DNA from: Bacteroidaceae bacterium
GTDB lineage: Bacteria > Bacteroidota > Bacteroidia > Bacteroidales > Bacteroidaceae
Assembly: GCA_017615125.1 (NCBI GenBank)
Contig: JAGAAS010000107.1
Coordinates: 1-42,833 of the forward strand
Reading direction: 5' to 3'
Length of the DNA: 42,833 nt
The position numbers and the translations under genes are program-made. The notes below the pieces were generated by a model. The model was not told the DNA's origin. It did not search any database and worked only from the letters and a program-made list of their open reading frames with translations. Below, piece after piece: positions 23,086 through 30,773 of this stretch; the first letter of the stretch is position 1, and each line of letters opens with the position of its first letter.

Positions 23086-25608
23086 CTACAAACCTGAGAT
23101 TATCTGTTGCACGTCGGAAGGAAGCGAGGTGTTGTATCCCTGCGAGAAGTAGACGATGCGCCCGAAGGAGTCGGCAACAACGACAACAGGTAGTCTGTCG
23201 AAGGGTGTGCTACATCCGCTGCAGAGAGCCTTTGCCAGCGGAAGAGGTTGCACACGCTCGGTGAGAGGAAGCCTCTCCTCCTTCCCGGCGACGGAGCACA
23301 CCGCATAGTCCTTAGAGACATCCAGCACCACTACTGGCCTGCCCCACTCTGCCAGAACGGGTGCGATGCTCTGAAGCAGCCCGCGGGCATGCGTGGAAGG
23401 CTCGTCGCGCTCACCCAGCACTGCCAGCAGGAAGTATCCCCTGCCTGTGAGCGGCAGCAAAGGGTCGGCATCGAACGTTCCTATGACGGCAACCGCTTCT
23501 TTCGCTTCGCGCATGACAAGAGGAACTACCGTAACGGAATCGCCTGCATCGCCTGCGCTGTCGGAAGAGACTTCCACGAATTCCATGTGAGCCAGCACAG
23601 CGCCAGAAGCCAGACGAGTACCCGATGTAAGGAGATAATATCCGCCGTCCAACTCGTACGGATGGCGCAGCAAGGTCTCCCACGATGCTAACGTACCCGC
23701 CTCAGTAGCTTCTCCCTCTTCGAAGTTGTATAGATGAGCCACACCGTCGTTCAGGGAAGAGATGGTGAAGTGGGTGTAATAGATGGGATTGGGAAGGAAG
23801 GGCTGCGGAGTGTAGGTAGCAGCAAGCCGTCCTTTCTGTTTTGTTGCATCAGCAGAGACAGACGAGCCCTCCTCGGGACTTTTCACCGCTACCCATTCGT
23901 CGGCCCAGCGATATTGTGTTGCTCCTGTCACTTCGTCGATGCGAGCCTCAAAGCCGAGTGCGCGACAAAGGGCTACGAAGAAGATATTCCTGTTCAGCGC
24001 GTCAGAAACGCGGTTCTCCCACACCGTGATAGGCGCCATACGGAGGTTTTGCGGATTCTGGTCCTCTACCACACGCACATTCTCGCATGTCCAGTTCCAC
24101 ACTTCGGCAGGCGACTGAAACTGCGGCAACGATGAGACATCTATGCGCGAGCGGAAGGGGCGCAACTGTTCCCTCTCCACGCGGGGACATTCGCGATAAG
24201 CGCTCCAGGCGTCTTCTACTCCCAGTCCCGTATGACGACGGGCGCTGGTGTCGAGCGCATCTTCCAGCGCTTCTTGGGTGACGTCGCGACGGTCTTTTTC
24301 CGTAAGCGAGGCTATCAAGCACTCCACCCGCGCATCAGCAGGATGACGGGAGCGGAAAGCATCGAGCACCTCCTTGCCGGCAGGATCGACGTGCGCAGCA
24401 AGGCGAAGCGAATCCTCATAGGCGAAGCGCGCAGCACACAACGCACGCTCCTCGTCGGTGGCATCGGAGGGGATAGGGTTCTCAACAGGAGGAACGATGT
24501 CAACATCCACAGCGAAGCGCTTCCCCACAGGATACTGCAAAACGACATCCGTCGATTCCGACTGCACCTTGGAAAAGCCGAACCAGCCATCCTTGCTTGC
24601 CCACGCAAGCAAATCGCCTTCTCCCGTGAGAAGCGACGCCTGCCCTTTTTTGTCGGAAGAATAGGTAGCAACAGTATAGAACTCGGCATAGTTGTAAATC
24701 TTGAACTCCACCGTAGCACCCTGCACGGGCTTGCCTTCAGCATCCCGAACGGTAACGACATTCCGCCTTGTCGGCACATAGTTGGCGATAACGTTTATCT
24801 CCGTATGGAGGGGACTGCTGTCGATGACATCTTCGTTGTCCGCCACAGCATAGTCTCCGAACACACGCGTGTGCATCAGCATAGCCCTGCTGGCAGGCGC
24901 ATTGAACCACGCCATATTCAAACGCGGCTCGGGCTCACAGGCCCCGAGGAAATACCATTTGCCGTCCACCCAGGCTTCCACCCAGGCGTGATTGTCGTCG
25001 GTATGAGCCCAGCGGGGGGTGTAGACTTGCCGTGCAGGGATTCCAACAGACCTAAGAGCTGCCACCCCCAGCACGCTCTCCTCCCCGCAGCGCCCCGTGC
25101 CGGTAGCTATCGTTGCCAGAGGGCTGGAGGTGCGGGCATCGGAAGGCTTGTAGGTAGCCTGCTCGTGACACCAGTGGTTGATTTCAAGCACTGCGTCGTA
25201 CATGCTCATCCCCCTCACACGCCGGCAGAGGGAGTCAGCCCAGAGAGTGCGGAAGTCGTCGAGGTCTTCGTTGTTCACCCTCGGGGGAAGCACGAAATGC
25301 CTGAATTCCTTCTCAGGGACATCCCATTGCATCTCGTTGCGTACCTTTAGCGCCGACTGCGTCTGCGCCAGCCAGTAGCTGAAAGGCTGCATCGTCATAT
25401 CGGGCAGGGGAAGGTAGCTGTAGAGGAACTCCATGTAGGTGCGCTCGTCGGAGGGCGGAAGGGAGTAAAGGGGAGTCCACACGTTCTGCTCAAGTTCAGG
25501 AAAAGCCACAAGACGCTGCGCCAGAATCTGCGTCTGGGAGGGAGTCCTACGGCATCCACTTACCACGACGAGGAACAGCAGGACGAGTAGTGACAGACGG
25601 TTTTTCAT
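23086..25608 (-). CDS. Transglutaminase-like lipoprotein with C-terminal thioredoxin-like region
   Basis: An 840-residue lipoprotein (VVSGC, Cys19). The transglutaminase-like core at about 120-235 has Cys174 (GTGRCGEESVLGV), His207 (TDDNHAWVEAWV) and a third acidic position that is Glu225 (FLGACEPEP) rather than the usual Asp. A carboxypeptidase-regulatory-like domain follows (VVTVRDAEGKPVQGATVEFK, near 280-350). A second transglutaminase-like module without an obvious Cys comes next (LNRNIFFVALCRALGFEARI, near 530-580). The C-terminus (about 720-840) resembles a degenerate redoxin, with LCSGCSTPFDRLP and VVVVADSFGRIVYFSQGY. Such proteins are common in gut Bacteroidota and may process peptides or peptidoglycan-like bonds; the substrate is unknown. 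It starts 20 bp after the fucosidase stop, so the two are co-transcribed. Confidence 0.8.
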   Translation of the reverse strand: MKNRLSLLVLLFLVVVSGCRRTPSQTQILAQRLVAFPELEQNVWTPLYSLPPSDERTYMEFLYSYLPLPDMTMQPFSYWLAQTQSALKVRNEMQWDVPEKEFRHFVLPPRVNNEDLDDFRTLWADSLCRRVRGMSMYDAVLEINHWCHEQATYKPSDARTSSPLATIATGTGRCGEESVLGVAALRSVGIPARQVYTPRWAHTDDNHAWVEAWVDGKWYFLGACEPEPRLNMAWFNAPASRAMLMHTRVFGDYAVADNEDVIDSSPLHTEINVIANYVPTRRNVVTVRDAEGKPVQGATVEFKIYNYAEFYTVATYSSDKKGQASLLTGEGDLLAWASKDGWFGFSKVQSESTDVVLQYPVGKRFAVDVDIVPPVENPIPSDATDEERALCAARFAYEDSLRLAAHVDPAGKEVLDAFRSRHPADARVECLIASLTEKDRRDVTQEALEDALDTSARRHTGLGVEDAWSAYRECPRVEREQLRPFRSRIDVSSLPQFQSPAEVWNWTCENVRVVEDQNPQNLRMAPITVWENRVSDALNRNIFFVALCRALGFEARIDEVTGATQYRWADEWVAVKSPEEGSSVSADATKQKGRLAATYTPQPFLPNPIYYTHFTISSLNDGVAHLYNFEEGEATEAGTLASWETLLRHPYELDGGYYLLTSGTRLASGAVLAHMEFVEVSSDSAGDAGDSVTVVPLVMREAKEAVAVIGTFDADPLLPLTGRGYFLLAVLGERDEPSTHARGLLQSIAPVLAEWGRPVVVLDVSKDYAVCSVAGKEERLPLTERVQPLPLAKALCSGCSTPFDRLPVVVVADSFGRIVYFSQGYNTSLPSDVQQIISGL

Positions 25609-25628
25609 CTTTCGGAATGTTTACTATT

Positions 25629-27005
25629 TCAGAGTTCCTTTGCAAAGGAAAGCTCAAGGATGACATCAGGAGCAGCGGCATCCAGCTCCGGCAAAGTGAT
25701 GGAGACACCCTCCTTGGTCTGCTTGAACGACACCTTCTGCTTCGTCCCAAAGAAGCCTACCGACTTCAGCCTGTTCGCCGACTTGGGAATGGCGAGCTGG
25801 ATGTTACGGGGCAGCGCGTTGTCGGCTGTCGGGAGAAGGTGCACATAGAGCGTCTTGCCGCGTTGGGTAGTGACGCCCCACTCTTGTGCCTCTATGCAGC
25901 CTCCCTGCGTGCCGTAGATGGTCTTTCCGTTCTTCTCAAGCCACTTGCCGATAGCTGCGAGTCTTTCGAGTGCCTCCTCGGGGATGGTGCCGTCGGGGCG
26001 CGGGCCTACGTTGAGCAGGAGGTTGGCACCCTTGCCTGCGGTACGCACGAGGTACTGGATGAGGAAGGAGGGCGACTTGTAGCCCGTATCTCGTATGTTG
26101 AATCCCCAGCTGTTGTTCATCGTCTTGCACGTCTCGAGCGGCAAGCGCGAGATTTCCTGTCCCGAGAGTCCTGCCTCGTTCTGTCCGGGGATGTCCTGCT
26201 CAAAGATCTGCATGTCTTCCCCCTCGAAGGGCAGCAGATGGTGGTTGTTGCCTATCAGACAGGCAGGCTGCAGACGGTGGATGAGCGAATACTGCTCATA
26301 GAGGTTCCAGATGTTAGGCTGTGCCTCGCGGGGGTAGGCATCCTGATCCCAGACGCCGTCGAACCAGATGGCACCGATGGACCCGTACTTCGTGAGAAGC
26401 TCGGTGAGCTGTGTGTTCATGAAGTCAAGATAGCTGCGCTCGAGCTGTCTGGCGGGGCGCTCCTTGCGTCCTCCTTCGGCAATCTTGCGCCCGGTGCCCC
26501 ATCCTGTGCGTCCGAGGGGATAGTAGTCCTCGCGTCCCCAGTCGAGATGGCTGTAGTAGAAGTGGAGCTTGATGCCCTGCTTCTGGCACTCCTTCGCTAA
26601 TTCAGCAATGATGTCGCGCTTGAAAGGAGTAGCATCCACAATGTTGTAAGAGCTGGCTTTGGTGCCGAACATCGAGAATCCATCGTGATGCCTGCTGGTG
26701 ATAGTGATGTATTTGGCACCGCTCGCCTTGATGGCGCTGACCCACTGGGCAGCATCGAACTTCGAGGGATAGAAGCCTGCTGCCAGACGGCTGTATTCAG
26801 CGTAGGGCAGGTTCTGATTTTGCATCACCCACTCGCCGTCGCCCATCATGGAGTAGATGCCCCAGTGGATGAAAACACCAAAGCGGGAGTCGTTGAACTC
26901 GGCACGAGCTGCCAGGTTGGCATCCGTAGGAAGGTAGCCGGGCTGAGCCACACCAGGAAGAGCTAAGCAAAGCGAAAAGAGGAAAAGGAATAATTTGCGA
27001 TTCAT
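25629..27005 (-). CDS. GH29 alpha-L-fucosidase
   Basis: A 458-residue secreted enzyme (signal MNRKLFLFLFSLCLALPGVAQ). The GH29 barrel shows FGVFIHWGIYSMMGDGEWV, TSRHHDGFSMFGTKASSYN (105-120) and the nucleophile Asp216 in GAIWFDGVWD. IFEQDIPG (267-274) holds a candidate acid/base, Glu269, and TMNNSWGFN follows. It removes alpha-linked fucose from glycans. The length suits a catalytic barrel plus one small C-terminal beta domain (380-455). It is followed at 20 bp by the transglutaminase-like gene. The 173-bp upstream gap holds a dispersed repeat (27041-27142) but no clear promoter, so it may be read through from the peptidase operon. Confidence 0.93.
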   Translation of the reverse strand: MNRKLFLFLFSLCLALPGVAQPGYLPTDANLAARAEFNDSRFGVFIHWGIYSMMGDGEWVMQNQNLPYAEYSRLAAGFYPSKFDAAQWVSAIKASGAKYITITSRHHDGFSMFGTKASSYNIVDATPFKRDIIAELAKECQKQGIKLHFYYSHLDWGREDYYPLGRTGWGTGRKIAEGGRKERPARQLERSYLDFMNTQLTELLTKYGSIGAIWFDGVWDQDAYPREAQPNIWNLYEQYSLIHRLQPACLIGNNHHLLPFEGEDMQIFEQDIPGQNEAGLSGQEISRLPLETCKTMNNSWGFNIRDTGYKSPSFLIQYLVRTAGKGANLLLNVGPRPDGTIPEEALERLAAIGKWLEKNGKTIYGTQGGCIEAQEWGVTTQRGKTLYVHLLPTADNALPRNIQLAIPKSANRLKSVGFFGTKQKVSFKQTKEGVSITLPELDAAAPDVILELSFAKEL

Positions 27006-27040
27006 TGGGAAAAGATTTTATGTAAAAAGAACACTGATTT

Positions 27041-27142
27041 TTCAAGAAGGGAAAATTTTTTTTCGAGAAGGAATCTCGCAGTATGAAGAAAGAATCTCGT
27101 CGTATGAAGAAGGGAAAATTTTTTATGAAGAAAGAATCTCTG
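27041..27142 (+). repeat. Dispersed A-tract intergenic repeat, copy C
   Basis: It contains TCAAGAAGGGAAAATTTTTT, TTCGAGAAGGAATCTCGCAG, then TATGAAGAAAGAATCTCGTC and TATGAAGAAGGGAAAATTTT, so the TATGAAGAA module occurs three times. It is the longest of the four copies. It lies between the DPP IV-type gene and the fucosidase gene. Confidence 0.7.
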
Positions 27143-27178
27143 TCAGCATGAATAGAAGAAGAAACGGGGGTCGATGCA

Positions 27179-29461
27179 TCAGCGTGTCTTCACCTCCGTC
27201 CACGAGGGAGGGGTGACGCCGAGGAGGTGACGTACAAAGAAGTCGTAGCGTTTGTGTTCGCCGTAGGACTCCCCCACGGTGTGATGAGCACCGGGGATGA
27301 CGACGAGCTCAAACTCCTTATTCGCCTTGATGAGGGCGTCGGCAACCTGCATCGTGGAGGCAGGGTCGACGTTGTCGTCCAGCTCGCCCACTACCAGCAT
27401 CAGGGGACGCTGCAACAGGTGCGCCATCTCCACGTTGGAGCTCTCCTTATATTGCTCTCCCACGGGGTAGCCCATCCAGAGCTCGTTCCACCATATCTTG
27501 TCCATACGGTTGTCGTGACATCCACAAGCGCTGTAGCAGCACTTGTAGAACTCGGGATGAAGCAACGTTGCCGTCAGCGACTCCTGCCCTCCTGCCGAGC
27601 AGCCGTAGATACCCACGCGCTCAATGTCCATGTAGGGATATTTGTCGGCGGCAGCCTTGATCCACGCTATATGGTCGGGGATGCCGGCATCCTTCAGGTT
27701 GTGCCAGCAGATGTTCTCAAACTCCCTCGAGCGGAACGAGGTGCCCATGCCGTCCACCATCACGACGATGAATCCGAGCTCCGCCAGCGGCGTCATGTAA
27801 TAGTTGAATGCCTGGAACGACTTCGGCACGTATTGGTCTCCGGGGCCTTGGTAGATGTATTCGATGACGGGGTATTTCTTCGTCGGGTCGAAGTTGGTGG
27901 GACTAACTATCATGCCCCACATCTGCGTCTTCCCGTCCCTCCCGGGAGCGACAAACACCTCGGGAGCCGTCCAGCCTGCCTCTACGAGCCTGCTGATGTC
28001 GGCTTTTGCCAGTTCCTTCACGACGCTGCCGTCGGAGGTGCGGCGTACGACTGTCTGCGGAGCCTGGGAGGGCGTGGACCATGTGTCGACAAGATACTTC
28101 CTGTCGGCTGAGAAGGATGCTCGGTGATGCCCGGCGTCAGGCGTGAGGTCTGTGAGCCCGGTGCCGTCGAAGCGGATGCTGTAGTAGTGGATGTTGTAGG
28201 GGTCCTCGCCTGTGGGAGCACCGTATGGCGCTGCATGCACACCGTTAGCAGTGAAGAAGAGGGTTTCGTTCTCCTCGTCGACGTGCACCACCTGCCGCAC
28301 ATACCACTCGCCCTTCGTAATCTGGTTCAGGGGTTTTCCTGTGGCTCTGTCGTAGAGGTAGAGATGCTGGTATCCATCACGCTCGCTGCTCCAGATGAAG
28401 CGCTTGCCGTCCTTGAGGAAGTGGTTCCACAGACGCGGATAGTTGACATACTTGTCGCTCGTCTCCTCTGCCAACGTGCGCACCTCGCCTGTTTCTGCCG
28501 AGAGCTCCAGCAGACGGTACACCTGATGCCCGCGAGCGTTGTACTCGAAGCGGATGCTCCTGCTGTCGTCGTTCCACACGGGCCCGTTCAGGTCATACTG
28601 GTTCGTGAAGAGCTCCGTCGAGGGAACGATGCTCCTCCCTGTCTCCGCCTCGAAGATGCAGGGTGTCCTCTGCGTCAGCTCGTCGCCGGGCTTGGCATAC
28701 TCCTGCTTGTGAAGCTTGGGCTGCAGCTGATCGGCTGGCGACGACTCCACATAGTAGACGTATCTCTTCTCGGCTACGGGACGTATCTTGTTGACGGCGA
28801 TGTACTTGCTGTCGGGTGACCAGCGCATCCACGACGAGTAGTAGCTTCCCAGCGTGCCGTCGTTGCTGAGGGCGCGTGCCTGCCCTCCCCTTGCGAGGCG
28901 CACCCACACGTTGCCGTCGCGGATGAATGCCACCCACTTGCCGTCGGGCGAGGGTATCTCGTTGCCTCCCTTCTCGTCGTCCGTCTCCGACCAGTGGCGC
29001 TGGGTGCCTCCGCGGAAGCCGCGTCCCATCGAGGGCATCTCCTCGCTGCGGAGGGTGTTCTTCTTCGTGAGGTAGGTCCAGCTCTTCCCTGCCGAGAAGA
29101 AACAGAGCGTGTCGCCCTTGTCGCTCACGCGCAGGCGCTGCAGGTCGAGCCTCTCGGCTTTCACCTCCTGCTTCATCTCCTTGGAGAGCAACTTGGCAAG
29201 CTTCGCAGCGTCGAAGAGGGGCTTCGCGGTACCCTTGTCGGCATCGAGGAGCAGATAATCGTTGCCCTTGTCAGTGTGAAGCACATACCAGAACGAATGG
29301 CTGTCGCCTATCCAGTGGGGTTCGATGTTGGCATTCAGCACCTTGTCGCTCCCGAAGCGCTGCCGCATGCTGTAGGCGCGGTTGTAGTCGTCAAGGGTGC
29401 CTTGTGCCGCAAGGCTCAGGGAGACTGTCAGCAGCAGGAGGAAGAGTGAAGCGTGTCTCAT
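27179..29461 (-). CDS. S9 family dipeptidyl peptidase IV-type peptidase
   Basis: A 760-residue exported serine peptidase (signal MRHASLFLLLLTVSLSLAAQ). The N-terminal propeller region spans about 25-500 and includes GNEIPSPDGKWVAFIRDGNV and RWSPDSKYIAVNKIRP. The alpha/beta-hydrolase domain has the nucleophile Ser622 (GIYGCSAGGQ), Asp near 695-696 (GELDDNVDP) and His near 726-727 (PGAHHTVGES). Enzymes of this kind remove N-terminal dipeptides, often after proline, in the periplasm or at the surface. It is the third gene of an operon behind the TonB receptor and DUF4249 genes (12 bp from the latter), which points to uptake and trimming of peptides. Confidence 0.9.
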   Translation of the reverse strand: MRHASLFLLLLTVSLSLAAQGTLDDYNRAYSMRQRFGSDKVLNANIEPHWIGDSHSFWYVLHTDKGNDYLLLDADKGTAKPLFDAAKLAKLLSKEMKQEVKAERLDLQRLRVSDKGDTLCFFSAGKSWTYLTKKNTLRSEEMPSMGRGFRGGTQRHWSETDDEKGGNEIPSPDGKWVAFIRDGNVWVRLARGGQARALSNDGTLGSYYSSWMRWSPDSKYIAVNKIRPVAEKRYVYYVESSPADQLQPKLHKQEYAKPGDELTQRTPCIFEAETGRSIVPSTELFTNQYDLNGPVWNDDSRSIRFEYNARGHQVYRLLELSAETGEVRTLAEETSDKYVNYPRLWNHFLKDGKRFIWSSERDGYQHLYLYDRATGKPLNQITKGEWYVRQVVHVDEENETLFFTANGVHAAPYGAPTGEDPYNIHYYSIRFDGTGLTDLTPDAGHHRASFSADRKYLVDTWSTPSQAPQTVVRRTSDGSVVKELAKADISRLVEAGWTAPEVFVAPGRDGKTQMWGMIVSPTNFDPTKKYPVIEYIYQGPGDQYVPKSFQAFNYYMTPLAELGFIVVMVDGMGTSFRSREFENICWHNLKDAGIPDHIAWIKAAADKYPYMDIERVGIYGCSAGGQESLTATLLHPEFYKCCYSACGCHDNRMDKIWWNELWMGYPVGEQYKESSNVEMAHLLQRPLMLVVGELDDNVDPASTMQVADALIKANKEFELVVIPGAHHTVGESYGEHKRYDFFVRHLLGVTPPSWTEVKTR

Positions 29462-29473
29462 TGTTGTGAGGTA

Positions 29474-30760
29474 TTATTCGGTGAACGTGTAGTGATGAAC
29501 GAAGGTGAACGTGCGCGCGGAGGTAGCACCCACGATGCCGATGCCTCCGTCGACGTTGCAGGTCACCTGCACGGGCTCCGAGAAGGGCGACCAGGTGGTG
29601 TTGCCGTACTTCTGCACCGACTTCAGATAGTAGTAGTACTCGGGCGTGAGCGTCTCCAGCGTCACGTTGACGGCATAGACGAAATCCCTGCCCACGATGT
29701 CCCACGGGTTGCCCAAGTCGGACAATTCATTCTCAGACTCCTCTTCCTCGTCGCCGTAGTAGCCATAGCCTCCGTAGTAGAGGGTTGCATACGAGTAGAA
29801 GTGCTCGTCGGGATGGTAGTAATAGTAGTTGCCGCCGTTCCATCCGGGAGTCTGCAGGTAGAAGTCGAAGGCTATCGCCCCGCTCCCCTCGCTGCGGGCG
29901 TTCTCGCTGCTGAAGACGTACGTCGAGGGGGAGTGTATGACGGAATAGCCCTCGTCGCCACCGTCCAGCCCGAAGAAGCTGAGGTCTATGTCCTCGATGT
30001 CGTTCTCCCCCAGCGCATAGCCCGTTGTCGTGGGCATGCTGTAGTAGCCGTTGCAGAGGAAGGCGTATGTATCGTCGTCCAGCATCTCGCTGTCGCGGTA
30101 CTCATACTGGAGGGCGATCATCCCGGGACCCTCGGTGACCTGGAAGAGGAAGGTGGGGTCGATGGTGAGCCGGTAGAACCCTGTCTCCTGCGTATCCTGG
30201 ATGTCGAACGTCACATGCCATATCGAGTCGATGCGGATGGCGGGCATACCCCAGTAGTAGGAGTAGTTCGTGTCGAGGGTGTCCTGCTTATATTCGTCGT
30301 AGGGTGTCTCGCGCGAGGAGATGGTGATGCCTGCCGCGCGGGGAACCGTCATCGTTGCCGACGCTGTGCCGTAGGTGGGGTGCGTGGCAACCACTGTCAC
30401 CTCGTCGCCCTCGTGGAGCACGCGTGTGTCGTCGTAGGTGCCTGTCTCGGCATCGTAGGCTACCGTCTCGCTCTTGCCGTTGACGGTGAGCACCACCTTC
30501 GCATCCTTCAGCTTGAGTGTCTCCGACTTGTCGCTGATGGAAAGGAAGAAGACGCTGTGCGAGACATCCACCGATACCGGCGCGCCTGCCTGCGCCACGA
30601 GGTTCACCACCAGCAGGGGCTTCTCGTCGGGCCCGTGGTAGTCGATCTCCTTCTCGCACGAGGCGGTTGTTAGCAGGAGCATGCCTGCAGCCAGGAGGCT
30701 CCACAGCCCGAAGGCTTTTCGGGAAACAGAGGACAAAAGGGAACGATATATCTTATTCAT
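29474..30760 (-). CDS. DUF4249 lipoprotein, TonB receptor partner
   Basis: A 428-residue lipoprotein. The signal runs to LLLTTASCEKEI. It has an Ig-like DUF4249 front (LLVVNLVAQAGAPVSVDVSH, near 45-110) with typical VATHPTYGTASATMTVPRA, and a Tyr/Gly-rich back half (YYYYHPDEHFYSYATLYYGG). DUF4249 proteins are encoded next to TonB receptors and probably play the surface role that SusD plays elsewhere. The start at 30760 leaves 13 bp after the receptor stop; an ATG at 30772 is also possible. The next gene is the DPP IV-type peptidase. Confidence 0.85.
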   Translation of the reverse strand: MNKIYRSLLSSVSRKAFGLWSLLAAGMLLLTTASCEKEIDYHGPDEKPLLVVNLVAQAGAPVSVDVSHSVFFLSISDKSETLKLKDAKVVLTVNGKSETVAYDAETGTYDDTRVLHEGDEVTVVATHPTYGTASATMTVPRAAGITISSRETPYDEYKQDTLDTNYSYYWGMPAIRIDSIWHVTFDIQDTQETGFYRLTIDPTFLFQVTEGPGMIALQYEYRDSEMLDDDTYAFLCNGYYSMPTTTGYALGENDIEDIDLSFFGLDGGDEGYSVIHSPSTYVFSSENARSEGSGAIAFDFYLQTPGWNGGNYYYYHPDEHFYSYATLYYGGYGYYGDEEEESENELSDLGNPWDIVGRDFVYAVNVTLETLTPEYYYYLKSVQKYGNTTWSPFSEPVQVTCNVDGGIGIVGATSARTFTFVHHYTFTE

Positions 30761-30773
30761 AGTCGTGCACATG

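Noticed and set aside
24232-25350. A 372-codon plus-strand frame
   Set aside because: It is antisense to the transglutaminase-like gene, which has clear catalytic motifs and a lipobox.
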